64,000 nt of DNA from Marinitoga piezophila KA3 (GCF_000255135.1 NC_016751.1:1364001-1428000); one strand, 5' to 3'; counted from the stretch's first letter, positions 35,316-45,423 are shown. The notes: generated by a model not told the origin, from the sequence alone. Numbers and translations: made by a program.

Positions 35316-36470
35316 ATGGAACCGTTAGCAATATTTATTACGTTTACTAATTTTTTTGTAAGTTTTTTTAAGTCCTATTTTAAACCATTAATTCCATTTT
35401 TTATGGAGTATTTTAATATAAATGAACCAAAAATATTTGTGATGATGGCGTCAATTTTGACGCTATCATCTTCTTTTAGCCAGATATTTTTTGGATATAT
35501 TTCTGATAAATCTGAAAGAAAGTTGATATTATTGTATATATCGGTTATAGTAACCATGACACCTATCTTCTTTTTGGGATATGTCAAATCAATATGGCTA
35601 TTATTTTTAATATTTTTCCTTGGGTATATGGGAAGTGCAGCACAGGAACCTTTAGGAGCAGGTATAAGTGGAACAATTGGTAAAGGGAAAAGTACTACGC
35701 TTGCAATATTTATGGTTGGTGGAACATTTGGCTATGCGCTTGGACCTGTGTTTATAACATATTTTGTTACTCATTATAATTTAAAAAATTTATTGTATAT
35801 AGGATTAATAGGGATTATTTTATACACAATACTCTTTTATTTTGCTTATAATTATTTTAAATCTCATCATCATTTAAAGCCTAAAAATAAAAAAACACGA
35901 TTTTTTGAGAGTTTTAAAGGTTTTAAATATATTTATCCAATATGGTTATTAACAGTGCATAGGGCATTTATCAGTATAATGTTCAGGTCATATGTACCTA
36001 TAAAGTCAAGAATGCTCGGTTATGATTTAACTGTTGGAGGATTGCTTGTAACTCTTGGATTTCTTGCAGGAACATTTTCCAATTTATTAGGAGCAAAATT
36101 AGAAGAAAAAACCAATGTAAGATTTGTTAATTTATTATATTTTTCAGCGTTTTCAATACTGGTATTTTTATTTTCAACATCTACAAATATATGGGTTTTA
36201 TCAATATCTTATATATTGGCAGATGCTTTTATGTTTTTAACAATGTCTGTTAATGTGCATTATGCGCAACAGTTGTTGCCAGAAAACAAGAGTTTTGCTT
36301 CTGGTGCATTAATGGGGTTTACAAGAGCTGTTGGAAATGTATTAATTACAGTATATACCTTCTTTTTTGGTAATAATGTCCCTTTTGTTTTAAATAGCTT
36401 ATGGATATTTGGAATTCTGGGAATATTAATAACAATTATCTTAATTCGTCCCCAACCGGATAGTAAGTAA
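35316..36470 (+). CDS. MFS transporter
   Basis: A 384-residue, 12-helix major facilitator. The conserved loop-2 motif is present in modified form (FGYISDKSERK, replacing GxLaDrxGrkk). It resembles drug-efflux/fosmidomycin-resistance-type members more than sugar permeases. ATG is directly adjacent to the stop of the PEPCK-like gene. The pairing suggests transport of a carboxylate handled by the PEPCK-like enzyme (inference). Confidence 0.85.
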   Translation: MEPLAIFITFTNFFVSFFKSYFKPLIPFFMEYFNINEPKIFVMMASILTLSSSFSQIFFGYISDKSERKLILLYISVIVTMTPIFFLGYVKSIWLLFLIFFLGYMGSAAQEPLGAGISGTIGKGKSTTLAIFMVGGTFGYALGPVFITYFVTHYNLKNLLYIGLIGIILYTILFYFAYNYFKSHHHLKPKNKKTRFFESFKGFKYIYPIWLLTVHRAFISIMFRSYVPIKSRMLGYDLTVGGLLVTLGFLAGTFSNLLGAKLEEKTNVRFVNLLYFSAFSILVFLFSTSTNIWVLSISYILADAFMFLTMSVNVHYAQQLLPENKSFASGALMGFTRAVGNVLITVYTFFFGNNVPFVLNSLWIFGILGILITIILIRPQPDSK

Positions 36471-36473
36471 TTA

Positions 36474-36505
36474 AAAAAGGCTCTTCAATTTGAAGAGCCT
36501 TTTTA
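36474..36505. terminator. Bidirectional terminator between the MFS gene and gdhA
   Basis: 13-bp stem AAAAAGGCTCTTC / GAAGAGCCTTTTT with a five-base loop; T-rich on both strands. Confidence 0.9.
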
Positions 36506-36522
36506 TTATATTTAATTTATGA

Positions 36523-37803
36523 TCATGGATAAATTCCTCTTAATTTTGTAGCTGTAGCTACTCTTTCAATAGCAATTACATATGCAGCTGATCTCATATC
36601 TGTATTGTATTTTTCCATTGTTCTAATTGTTGACCAGAATGCATTTTTCATCTTTTTGTGTAATGCTTCTCTAACATCTTCTAATTCCCAGAAGTAGTGT
36701 TGTAATCCCTGTACCCATTCAAAGTATGATACTGTAACTCCTCCTGAGTTTGCAAGGAAGTCAGGAACAATTAATACGCCTTTTTCGTTTAATATTTCAT
36801 CTGCTTCTGGTGTGATAGGTCCGTTAGCACCTTCAACGATTAATTTTGCTTTTACATCTTTTGCATTCTTTTCTGTGATTACATTTTCAATTGCAGCTGG
36901 GATTAAAATATCAACATCTAAAGTTAATAATTCGTCATTTGATATCTTTTTGAAGTTTACTTCTCCTTCGTAATCATCTAATCTTGCTTTTCTTGCTGAG
37001 ATGTAATCCATAATATCTTTTATTTCTGCAGGTGTGAATCCATCTTCTTTGTAAACACCTGTTGAAGAGTCACTAAATGCAACAACTTTCATTCCTAATT
37101 CTTCAGCTGTTAATAATGCAGCGTATGAACCAACGTTACCAAAACCGTGAATAGCAACTGTTAATTGATCATTTTTCTTGTTGATTTTTCCTTTTTCTCT
37201 CATGTATTCTACAGCTTCTTCAACACATACTCTAACACCTCTACCTGTTGCTTCAGTTCTACCCATTGAACCACCAATATCAAGTGGTTTTCCTGTAACA
37301 ATACCAAGAACTGAATGGCCAACATTCATTGAGTATGTGTCCATGTACCAAGCCATTATTTGTGGATTTGTGTTTACGTCTGGAGCTGGAATATCTCTGT
37401 CTTCTCCAATTATAACCTGAATTTCTGAGAAGAATCTTCTTGATAATCTTTCTAATTCACCGTCTGATAATTCCTTAGGATTTACTGTAACTCCACCTTT
37501 ACCTCCACCGTAAGGAATATCAACAACTGCAGCTTTCCATGTCATCCAGAATGCTAAAGCTCTAACTTCATCAAGAGTTACATCCTGGTGATATCTAATT
37601 CCACCTTTAGCAGGTCCTCTTGCGATGTTGTGCTGTACCCTGTGTCCTGTAAATACTCTTATTGAACCGTCGTCCATTTTAACCGGGAAGTTAACTGTTA
37701 ATTCCCTTTTTGGTTTTGAAAGTACTGCCTGTAAATCTGGGTCTAAATCCATTACTTTACATGCTTTATCAAATTGTTTCAATGCATTATCAAATAAGCT
37801 CAT
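36523..37803 (-). CDS. gdhA: Glutamate dehydrogenase
   Basis: A 426-residue hexameric-type enzyme that interconverts glutamate with 2-oxoglutarate and ammonia. Motifs: RVQHNIARGPAKGGIRYH, the catalytic-lysine segment PYGGGKGGV, and the Rossmann segment AIHGFGNVGSYAA. Full length for the family. ATG with GGAGGG. Transcribed toward the MFS gene, away from ackA, from a 365-bp spacer with a long leader (see other entry). Confidence 0.97.
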   Translation of the reverse strand: MSLFDNALKQFDKACKVMDLDPDLQAVLSKPKRELTVNFPVKMDDGSIRVFTGHRVQHNIARGPAKGGIRYHQDVTLDEVRALAFWMTWKAAVVDIPYGGGKGGVTVNPKELSDGELERLSRRFFSEIQVIIGEDRDIPAPDVNTNPQIMAWYMDTYSMNVGHSVLGIVTGKPLDIGGSMGRTEATGRGVRVCVEEAVEYMREKGKINKKNDQLTVAIHGFGNVGSYAALLTAEELGMKVVAFSDSSTGVYKEDGFTPAEIKDIMDYISARKARLDDYEGEVNFKKISNDELLTLDVDILIPAAIENVITEKNAKDVKAKLIVEGANGPITPEADEILNEKGVLIVPDFLANSGGVTVSYFEWVQGLQHYFWELEDVREALHKKMKNAFWSTIRTMEKYNTDMRSAAYVIAIERVATATKLRGIYP

Positions 37804-38168
37804 GCCTGCACCCTCCTCGGAAGATAAAATAACTTACACCTTAATTTTAAATTTTTTTCTCAAATAAAACAACCTCCATAAGACTAACTTCCAGTCGTAT
37901 ATTACTATTTATTATTAATTACATATAAAAATCTCGTTTGATTATATAATATGAAAAAATTTTCACGAAATTTTTTTCTCAGTATTTATTCTTAGTATTT
38001 TAATATATATGTTAAAATTGAGAGTTTATTCATTGATAAATATATATTATTAGGGAGAACGTTATATTATGATACATTACATATCTTTATTTTTATAGTT
38101 TTTTTTGATATAATCTTTATGTATATTAAGAAATCATAATATACCATTCCACAAAGGAGGATTCCAGA
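37804..38168. other. Divergent spacer between gdhA and ackA, with a possible leader peptide
   Basis: AT-rich. For gdhA, a minus-strand TATAAT at 37946-37941 would give a leader of about 130 bases. In it, GGAGG (37877-37873) precedes a 9-codon frame with TTG start at 37863 to TAA at 37834 encoding MRKKFKIKV. No known riboswitch was recognised. The ackA promoter lies on the other side. Confidence 0.35.
38086..38114 (+). promoter_or_regulatory. Candidate ackA promoter
   Basis: TATAAT at 38109-38114, weak -35 TTTATT 17 bases upstream, 55 bases before the start codon, which has AAAGGAGGA. Confidence 0.5.
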
Positions 38169-39389
38169 ATGAAAGTATTGGTTATAAACTCAGGTAGTTC
38201 ATCTATTAAGTATCAGCTTCTTGACATGAACACAGAAGAAGTATTATCAAAAGGTTTAGTAGAAAGAATAGGTATAAACGGGTCAAGAATCGTTCATAGG
38301 ATCAATGGAGAAAAGCACATTTTGGAAGAAGAAATTCCAGATCATGAAGTTGGATTAAAAAGAGTTTTAGAATTATTAACTTCTGAAAAATACGGTGTTT
38401 TAAAGGATTTAAAAGAAATAGATGCTGTTGGTCATAGGGTAGTTCACGGTGGAGAAAGATTTGCATCTTCAGTAAAAATAACAGATGAAGTTTTAAAGAC
38501 TATAGAAGCTTTATCTTTCTTAGCTCCTTTACACAATCCAGCAAATATTATGGGTATAAAATCTGCAATGAAATTATTACCAGGAGTTCCACAGGTAGGA
38601 GTATTTGATACAGCATTCCATCAAAAAATGCCAGCAAAAGCTTATTTATACGCTATTCCTTATGAATATTATGAAAAATATAAAATTAGAAGATATGGTT
38701 TCCATGGAACAAGTCATAGATATGTATCCAAAAGAGCTGCAGAAATTCTTGGAAAGCCATATAATGAATTGAAGATTATAACTGTACACGTTGGAAATGG
38801 TGCTTCAGTTGCAGCTGTAAATAAGGGTGTTTCTGTAGATACATCAATGGGTTTCACTCCGTTAGAAGGTCTTGTTATGGGAACAAGAAGTGGAGATATC
38901 GATCCAGCTATTGTTGAATTTTTAGAAAAAGAAGAAGGTTTAAGTGCCAAAGAAGTTGTTAATATCTTAAATAAGAAGAGCGGTGTTTTAGGATTAACAA
39001 AAGGATTTAGCAGTGATATGAGAGATATTGAAGATAATGCAATTGAAGGAGATCCTGTATGTAGATTGGCTTTTGATGTTTATGAATATAGAATTGCAAA
39101 GTATATTGGTGCATATGCTGCAGCAATGAATGGAGTAGACGCAATTGTATTTACAGCTGGTGTAGGTGAAAATTCACCTATTATGAGAGAAGAAATTATC
39201 GAGAATTATCTTGGTTATCTTGGAATTACTATAGATAAGGAAGCTAATAATATAAGAGGAGAAGAAAAGATTATTTCAACTCCAGATTCAAAGGTTGTTG
39301 CTATGGTTGTTCCAACAAATGAAGAATTAATGATTGCAAGAGATACAAAAGAAATTATTGAAAAAGGATTAGATGAATTAAAATTATAA
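38169..39389 (+). CDS. ackA: Acetate kinase
   Basis: A 406-residue enzyme that makes ATP from acetyl phosphate in the last step of acetate fermentation. Motifs: NSGSSSIKYQLL at the start, GHRVVHGG, the GFHGTSHRYVS segment with the catalytic His, and FTAGVGENSP. Full length. Monocistronic: own promoter, terminator at 39405. Confidence 0.98.
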   Translation: MKVLVINSGSSSIKYQLLDMNTEEVLSKGLVERIGINGSRIVHRINGEKHILEEEIPDHEVGLKRVLELLTSEKYGVLKDLKEIDAVGHRVVHGGERFASSVKITDEVLKTIEALSFLAPLHNPANIMGIKSAMKLLPGVPQVGVFDTAFHQKMPAKAYLYAIPYEYYEKYKIRRYGFHGTSHRYVSKRAAEILGKPYNELKIITVHVGNGASVAAVNKGVSVDTSMGFTPLEGLVMGTRSGDIDPAIVEFLEKEEGLSAKEVVNILNKKSGVLGLTKGFSSDMRDIEDNAIEGDPVCRLAFDVYEYRIAKYIGAYAAAMNGVDAIVFTAGVGENSPIMREEIIENYLGYLGITIDKEANNIRGEEKIISTPDSKVVAMVVPTNEELMIARDTKEIIEKGLDELKL

Positions 39390-39404
39390 CGAATTTTCTT
39401 TATT

Positions 39405-39438
39405 AACAAGAGGGAGAGATCCCTCTTGTTATTTTTTT
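39405..39438 (+). terminator. ackA terminator
   Basis: 11-bp stem AACAAGAGGGA / TCCCTCTTGTT, GAGA loop, then ATTTTTTT. Confidence 0.93.
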
Positions 39439-39494
39439 GAAAAAGTTTTATAATTTAATTATAAATTATAAAAGATTCTTATGAGGTGATAGAT

Positions 39495-40178
39495 ATGCTA
39501 ATAAAAACTGAAAATCTTACAAAGGTATATAAAAATGAGGGTATAGAAGTTCACGCGCTTAAAGGAGTTAATTTAGAAATTGCTGAGGGCGAAATGGTTT
39601 CTATTTTAGGTCCATCAGGTTCTGGAAAATCTACACTCTTAAATTGTTTATCTGGCATTGATTCGCCTACATCAGGTAAGGTGATTATAGATGGAGTTGA
39701 TATAACAACTTTAAGCGATGATAGATTAACAGAATTTAGGGCAAAATATATGGGTTTTATTTTCCAGTTTTTTAATTTAATACCGGTATTAAATGCTGTT
39801 GAGAATGTAGAGCTTCCTTTATTAATTCAGGGATATAGTGAAAAAGACGCAAGAGAAGCTGCAGAAGAAATGCTTATAGAGGTTGGATTAAAGGATAGAA
39901 TGAAGAATTTTCCAAATATGCTTAGTGGCGGCGAGGCCCAAAGGGTTGCAATTGCAAGAGCTCTTGTTACAAAACCCAAAATAGTCTGGGCAGATGAACC
40001 AACAGGAGCTCTTGATACTAAAACAGGAATGAATATAATGAATTTAATACAGGAATTAAATGAAAAAAACAATCAAACTTTTGTTATTGTTACGCATGAT
40101 CCAAGAATTACAGAATATACACAGAAAACATTTGAAATGGATAGTGGAATTTTAAGATTAAAATCATCTAATGATTAA
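39495..40178 (+). CDS. ABC transporter ATPase, LolD/MacB type
   Basis: A 227-residue ATPase: Walker A GPSGSGKST, Q-loop FQFFNLIPVLNAVENVELP, signature LSGGEAQRVAIARAL, Walker B IVWADEPTGALD, and H-loop VTHD. The FQFFNLIP Q-loop is typical of the MacB/LolD branch that pairs with FtsX-type permeases, as in the next gene. Start at ATG 39495, 5 bases after GAGGTGA; an in-frame GTG at 39486 overlaps the ribosome site. Confidence 0.95.
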   Translation: MLIKTENLTKVYKNEGIEVHALKGVNLEIAEGEMVSILGPSGSGKSTLLNCLSGIDSPTSGKVIIDGVDITTLSDDRLTEFRAKYMGFIFQFFNLIPVLNAVENVELPLLIQGYSEKDAREAAEEMLIEVGLKDRMKNFPNMLSGGEAQRVAIARALVTKPKIVWADEPTGALDTKTGMNIMNLIQELNEKNNQTFVIVTHDPRITEYTQKTFEMDSGILRLKSSND

Positions 40179-40196
40179 AACAGGTGGTGTTTATAT

Positions 40197-42884
40197 ATGA
40201 AGAAGCATATTCTAAAGATTTCATTTAGAAATATTTTTAGGGTAAAAAAAGAGGCCTTTTTAATGATTTTAGGTTCTATGATAGGTATGGCTTTTATTAT
40301 TGGGTCTTTGGGAATTAATGATTCATTTAAAAATTATATTTATAAAAGTGTGGAATTATATTTTGGAGAAATAGATGAGGTGTTGGTATCAAAAGGTACA
40401 ATGGAGTATTCTGAAATAAAGCCATTTCTTTTAGAGCTGGAAGAAAAAAATTTAATTGATGGTAATATTCCCATAGTTTTTAAATTGTATTCTGTTGCTA
40501 AAAAGGGGTCTATTCGTAGATTAAAGGTGTCAGATATATATCAGGCAAGTGTTATAGGTATGGATTATAACTTATTAAAAAATTTTGGAACAGATAAAAT
40601 AAATGTTCCGGAGTCATTATTAGATTTAAAGGGTTATAATGCAGTGCTAACAAAAAAACTTGCTCAAAAGCTGAAGGTGAATGTTGGTGATGAAATAGAA
40701 ATAATTACCGGATCAACAGCTGCTAATTTGCTGTTTCCTAAAATTTTTAAAGTTGTTGAGATTATAGATTCCAGAGGAGTTTTAAATTATAGAGGACTTG
40801 AAGCAAATAATGGAGCAGGTACTATTTTTATTCCTCTTAAAACTATACGTTCCTTTACCGGGATACCTGAAGGAAAGTATCACCAGATACTTATTTCAAA
40901 TAAAGGAGATTATATTCAGGGGAATAAATTAACAAATCAAGTAGAAAAAATATATAATGAAATGAATATAAAGGCTGATTTTATTCCTGTAAAAGATAAC
41001 CAGATAAGAGCGGTGGATCAAGGAGGAGTTTCATATATTTTCCTTGCTTTAAGTTTATTTGCTATTGTTTCAGGTGGTATATTAATAATTAATATGTATT
41101 CAATGCTTGTTGCAGAGAGAAAGAAAGAACTTGGAATGTTAAGAGCAATTGGATTTAAAAGAAAGGAAATACGTTTAATAATTTTTTATGAAAGTTTATT
41201 TTATACGCTTTTGTCAATTCCATTTGGTATTTTTACAGGAATAGTTATTTCGGAATTTACCTTTTCAAAGGTTACATCACTTTTTAAATCGCTTTCTAAT
41301 TTTGAGAATATAATAGGTGAAGTTCCATTATTAGATGCTTATTATATTTCGATGTATTCTATATTCATTGGTGTTATTGTGGGTGTAATAATCCCATTAA
41401 CAATAACATATTTGTATTCATATTCTGTTGGAAGATTGAATATAGTAAATGCGATTAAAGATATTCCAGAAAATAAAAAAGAAAAGGGTATATTTAAATA
41501 TAGACGTATAATAGGAAATATATTTGCTTTACTTTTATTTATATTTGCTCTCTATTTAAAGATAGAAAATTTTCTTTCATTGGGTATAAAGATATTTTCA
41601 ATTCTTGTAGCTTCAATATTGTTTATCACTTTTAATTTAAAGCTTATAGAAAAGTTCCTTTTAAACATTATAAAATTAAAGGGTAAGTTTGTTCCAATAT
41701 TAAAGATATCATTTTCCTATCCAATGAGAAATTCAAAAAGAACAGGTGCAATTATTGCATTATATAGTATGGTTATATTTATAATAACAATTTTAACAAT
41801 AATTCCTTATATTCATTCTGAAAATCTTAGAAACTCTCGTGATGCATTATTTGCAGGTTTTGATGGAGTTGTTGTTGAAATGCCAACAGCAATAGTTATA
41901 AATAAATTAACAAAAGAGGATTTACAGGAACTTCCTGGAGTTAAAAATGTAGGTGAATTTTACTTCATACGCGCATTAAATAATTCAAAACAGGAATATG
42001 CACTTGTATTTGGTTCAAAGGAATTTTTTCTAAATAATAAACTTAAAATAAAAGAAACAATAGATGAATTTAAGGGATTATCAAATGAAGAGGTCTGGAA
42101 TTTAGTTTATAATAATCCAGATTATGCAATTTTACCTGAGAGATTAATTGATCCGAAAAGCGGTTATGATTTTGAATTGGGTAAAGAATTTACCGGCCAT
42201 ATAACAAGTGCAACATTTGGTTTTGGAAAGACATCAAGTGCAACAATAACATATAAGGTTATTGGAATTACCTCTAAAATAAGTGAATCATTGGCTATGG
42301 GACCAATATTGAGTATTAAAAATCCATATCTTGAAAAGTTCAAAAAATCTGCTGTACATGGATTTTTCTTTTCTTTAGACAATCCATCATATAAAGATTC
42401 TGTGGAACAATATTTAAAAAAGAAAAATCAATTTTATATATTTGTTGATGATATAATGAATCTTGGATTAAAGGCAACTCAGGGTATGGTAGATATATTT
42501 AATTCATTTTTGTATTTTGGGTTAATGGTTGGAATTATTGGTGTTTCAATAACCATGATGAAAGCGGTAAATGAAAGAAAAAGGATTATAGGTATGCTAA
42601 AAGCTATAGGATTTACCAGAAATATGATATTTATGACCTTTTTTGTGGAAGCTACAGTAACTATAATGTTAGGGCTTTTAATTGGAATATTTTCAGGAAC
42701 ATTTGCAAGTTATCTTATATACTTAAAACTTTATGAAAATACAGGAATTGCATTTGCTGTGCCATATTCAAAATTACTTTATACAACGCTGATATTCTAT
42801 TTAATTTCAATAATAGCAGTATATTCTCCTTCAAAGGCAGCATCGAAACTATCTCCAAATGAAGCCATGAGAGCTATTGAATAA
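40197..42884 (+). CDS. ABC transporter permease with two FtsX domains
   Basis: An 895-residue permease. One N-terminal helix, a periplasmic MacB_PCD-like domain, two FtsX domains (about residues 275-400 and 755-890) with central helices near 435-490 and 530-545, as in large duplicated MacB-like permeases. With the ATPase it should work as a mechanotransmission or lipoprotein-release type exporter; substrate unknown. It ends in EAMRAIE, typical of FtsX permeases. Confidence 0.9.
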   Translation: MKKHILKISFRNIFRVKKEAFLMILGSMIGMAFIIGSLGINDSFKNYIYKSVELYFGEIDEVLVSKGTMEYSEIKPFLLELEEKNLIDGNIPIVFKLYSVAKKGSIRRLKVSDIYQASVIGMDYNLLKNFGTDKINVPESLLDLKGYNAVLTKKLAQKLKVNVGDEIEIITGSTAANLLFPKIFKVVEIIDSRGVLNYRGLEANNGAGTIFIPLKTIRSFTGIPEGKYHQILISNKGDYIQGNKLTNQVEKIYNEMNIKADFIPVKDNQIRAVDQGGVSYIFLALSLFAIVSGGILIINMYSMLVAERKKELGMLRAIGFKRKEIRLIIFYESLFYTLLSIPFGIFTGIVISEFTFSKVTSLFKSLSNFENIIGEVPLLDAYYISMYSIFIGVIVGVIIPLTITYLYSYSVGRLNIVNAIKDIPENKKEKGIFKYRRIIGNIFALLLFIFALYLKIENFLSLGIKIFSILVASILFITFNLKLIEKFLLNIIKLKGKFVPILKISFSYPMRNSKRTGAIIALYSMVIFIITILTIIPYIHSENLRNSRDALFAGFDGVVVEMPTAIVINKLTKEDLQELPGVKNVGEFYFIRALNNSKQEYALVFGSKEFFLNNKLKIKETIDEFKGLSNEEVWNLVYNNPDYAILPERLIDPKSGYDFELGKEFTGHITSATFGFGKTSSATITYKVIGITSKISESLAMGPILSIKNPYLEKFKKSAVHGFFFSLDNPSYKDSVEQYLKKKNQFYIFVDDIMNLGLKATQGMVDIFNSFLYFGLMVGIIGVSITMMKAVNERKRIIGMLKAIGFTRNMIFMTFFVEATVTIMLGLLIGIFSGTFASYLIYLKLYENTGIAFAVPYSKLLYTTLIFYLISIIAVYSPSKAASKLSPNEAMRAIE

Positions 42885-42891
42885 ATTAATT

Positions 42892-42923
42892 AAAAAGTGG
42901 AAGGATTCATCCTTCCACTTTTT
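42892..42923. terminator. Bidirectional terminator between two ABC systems
   Basis: Perfect 14-bp stem AAAAAGTGGAAGGA / TCCTTCCACTTTTT with TTCA loop, between convergent transporter units. Confidence 0.92.
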
Positions 42924-42939
42924 ATTATTATAATAACAT

Positions 42940-43737
42940 TTAAATGGATATGTCTTTTTTTTCAAAAATATACTGCCCTGTGAATATTAAGCCAATACTA
43001 ATTATTATTATAATTAGCGAATTGAATAAATAAATTTTTCCTGTTGCCACTGTAGAATTAGAAGAGATATATTTAAAAATGCTGAAATATCGTATCCAAT
43101 TAATTGATTCCATTACATTTCCAAGCATATCGCCTATAAGCATAAAGACAAATATTCCCATGGTAATTGAAATAGGCATAAAATTCCTCTGATATATTAC
43201 AGAAAGCATTGCTGTAATAGAACCAAAGAAAACCTCTGTTACAAAGAGATATAATGCAAAAGAAGAAAGGATTTTAACATCATATGGATAATGAACATAA
43301 ATTTTAAAGAGAATTAATATACTTATCCAGAAAATCATGGCAAAAATCAGATAAATCAAGAATAGCGCATAAACTTTTTTCTGATATAACTGTTTTCTAT
43401 TTATAGGTTTTATTAATATATATTCAATAGTCTTTTTTTCAAATTCATGTGCAAATATTGAAGCGGCCGTCATTATTGAAAATATTGCGGTAAATATCTC
43501 TGCCATCATCATAATTTTTACATTAAAAAATCCCTGTGGTGTAAATAAAGAATCTATATTATCCGTAAATGCTTTTAACATAAATTTTGGCATCATATTT
43601 ATAAATTCCTTTAAACTCTGAGAATCATTTAATACATAATCTATAAAAGGTGCTATCATCCACGCAAATGAAATTAATACAATAGCCCATATTATTAAAC
43701 TTTTAAGGGTAGAGTGTATTTCCTTTTTTATAATCAT
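42940..43737 (-). CDS. ABC-2 type permease
   Basis: A 265-residue membrane protein with six helices and an FNxK-style loop (FEKKTIEYILIKPINRKQLYQKK) near residue 100, typical of ABC-2 permeases. It is similar in size and layout to the preceding permease (FDNGTIEYLLIKPYSRFKIFFSKK-like loop), so the two probably arose by duplication and form a heterodimer. Last gene of the three-gene unit. Confidence 0.88.
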   Translation of the reverse strand: MIIKKEIHSTLKSLIIWAIVLISFAWMIAPFIDYVLNDSQSLKEFINMMPKFMLKAFTDNIDSLFTPQGFFNVKIMMMAEIFTAIFSIMTAASIFAHEFEKKTIEYILIKPINRKQLYQKKVYALFLIYLIFAMIFWISILILFKIYVHYPYDVKILSSFALYLFVTEVFFGSITAMLSVIYQRNFMPISITMGIFVFMLIGDMLGNVMESINWIRYFSIFKYISSNSTVATGKIYLFNSLIIIIISIGLIFTGQYIFEKKDISI

Positions 43738-43748
43738 ATTCTCATCTC

Positions 43749-44555
43749 CTACGCTAAAGAAATATCTTCTTTATTGAACCATAAAGCGGAAACTATTAAT
43801 AAAACAATACTTAAGAGAATAATAAATATCCCGTTTTGATAATAAACAGTATTATTTTTTACTGTAGCAACAAGTGGAATGTATTTAAATACACTGATAT
43901 AACTTAAAAAAGATAAACCTTTTATATCTTCAAGCAATGTATAACCAAAATACATAAGGAATAAAATTCCCATTGCAATGGAATTTACCAGAGACCCTTT
44001 TTTTATTGTGAAAGAAAGAAATAATGTAAAAGAAATAAAGAATATTTCAACAACATATGTATAAAAACCAAAGCCATATAATATTTCAACGTTATAATTA
44101 GAAGCAACAAAAAATTTAAACATCCATACTATCGTTACTGTGAAGATTGCAGCTATAACAGTAATATTAAAAAACATAACCAATAATTTGCTAAAAAAAA
44201 TCTTAAATCTTGAATATGGTTTTATTAATAAATATTCAATTGTACCGTTATCGAATTCACCGGCAAAACTTTTTGATACAAGCATAATTGAATAAACTGC
44301 AGCAAAAATAAAAACTATGGCCATACCTTCTGAACCAAAAAAACCTTCTGGTTTCAAAAACATTTCCATATCTGATATATTAAAAGCTTTTAAAAATGTT
44401 CTGGGTATGGAATTAAAAAATCTGCTTATAACATCTGATTTTTCAGTCATTTTATCAGTAAAGGGTATATATAATCCAGAAAATAAAATAAATATAATAT
44501 TCCATATAATTAACCCTTTAAAAGTATCCTTAAATTCTTTTTTTATTAATCCCAT
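43749..44555 (-). CDS. ABC-2 type permease
   Basis: A 268-residue six-helix permease paralogous to the following one (shared TIEYLLIKPYSRF loop). The frame is open 25 codons upstream, but those residues lie in the ATPase gene; GGGGAGTGA precedes the ATG at 44555, leaving 4 bases after the ATPase stop. It should pair with the ATPase at 44560 and the permease at 42940. Confidence 0.88.
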   Translation of the reverse strand: MGLIKKEFKDTFKGLIIWNIIFILFSGLYIPFTDKMTEKSDVISRFFNSIPRTFLKAFNISDMEMFLKPEGFFGSEGMAIVFIFAAVYSIMLVSKSFAGEFDNGTIEYLLIKPYSRFKIFFSKLLVMFFNITVIAAIFTVTIVWMFKFFVASNYNVEILYGFGFYTYVVEIFFISFTLFLSFTIKKGSLVNSIAMGILFLMYFGYTLLEDIKGLSFLSYISVFKYIPLVATVKNNTVYYQNGIFIILLSIVLLIVSALWFNKEDISLA

Positions 44556-44559
44556 AATA

Positions 44560-45423
44560 TCACTCCCCGTAAAAATCAAGGAATATATCTTCAAGATCCG
44601 GATTCTTAATTTCCATATCTTTAAAATCATAATTTAAAAGCACTTTTAAAAAGTCCTTAAGCTCCACTGTTTTTACATAAAAATTAATTTTTTCACTGTT
44701 TTGCTTTTCATATTTAAATCTTTTCAAATTATCATCTAATTTTATATCCCAAACAGTTATTATTTTCTTCGAAATATCCTTTAATCCTTCTATTGTTCCC
44801 GATTTTATAACCGTTCCATCCTTTATCATTGTAAATCTGTCGCATAGTTTTTCCACTTCAGATAAAATATGAGATGAAAAGAGAATAACAGCACCATTTT
44901 CTTTATGTTTTTTTATTAAAGAATAAAATCTCTGCTGGATAAGCGGGTCCAATCCGCTGGTTGGTTCATCAAGAATTAAATATTTCGGTTTATGCACAAG
45001 AGCCTGTAAAATCGCTATCTTTTTCTTATTACCAAGTGAAAGGTTTTTAATTTTTTTGTTTACATCTATATTCAGTGTTTCTATTATTTCTTTTTCATAA
45101 TTAATATCAATGTTTTTATAAAATGATCTATTAAATTCAAGAAATTCCTTTACCCTCATATCGCCATAAAAATTTACCTCACCAGGAATATAACCTAAGT
45201 TCTCTTTTATTTTATCAATCTCAAAGGGAACTTTCTTATCTTCAATAAAAGCTTCTCCGCTGTCCGGGGTTAAAAATCCTGTTAGAATTCTTATTGTTGT
45301 TGTTTTACCTGCACCGTTTGGCCCTATAAGTCCCAATATTTCCCCTTCTTTAATTTCAAAATCAACCTTTTCAATACCTCTATTTTTTCCATAATACTTT
45401 TTAAGTCCATGGACCTTAATCAT
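44560..45423 (-). CDS. ABC transporter ATPase (ABC-2 exporter)
   Basis: A 287-residue ATPase: Walker A GPNGAGKTT, signature LSLGNKKKIAI (the usual LSGGQ is LSLGN, common in this family), Walker B YLILDEPTSGLD, and H-loop FSSH. It resembles drug/bacteriocin exporter ATPases with a C-terminal extension. I prefer the ATG at 45423, well spaced from AAGGGGG; the ATG at 45429 is only 1 base from it, so MKMIKV- versus MIKV- starts remain possible. Confidence 0.92.
   Translation of the reverse strand: MIKVHGLKKYYGKNRGIEKVDFEIKEGEILGLIGPNGAGKTTTIRILTGFLTPDSGEAFIEDKKVPFEIDKIKENLGYIPGEVNFYGDMRVKEFLEFNRSFYKNIDINYEKEIIETLNIDVNKKIKNLSLGNKKKIAILQALVHKPKYLILDEPTSGLDPLIQQRFYSLIKKHKENGAVILFSSHILSEVEKLCDRFTMIKDGTVIKSGTIEGLKDISKKIITVWDIKLDDNLKRFKYEKQNSEKINFYVKTVELKDFLKVLLNYDFKDMEIKNPDLEDIFLDFYGE

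Noticed and set aside
36523-37803. Plus-strand open frames opposite gdhA
   Set aside because: Antisense to a full-length glutamate dehydrogenase; composition reflects the reverse complement.
40197-42884. Frameshift or fusion in the FtsX-type permease because of its length
   Set aside because: A duplicated 895-residue two-domain FtsX architecture is known for MacB-like permeases and the frame is uninterrupted.
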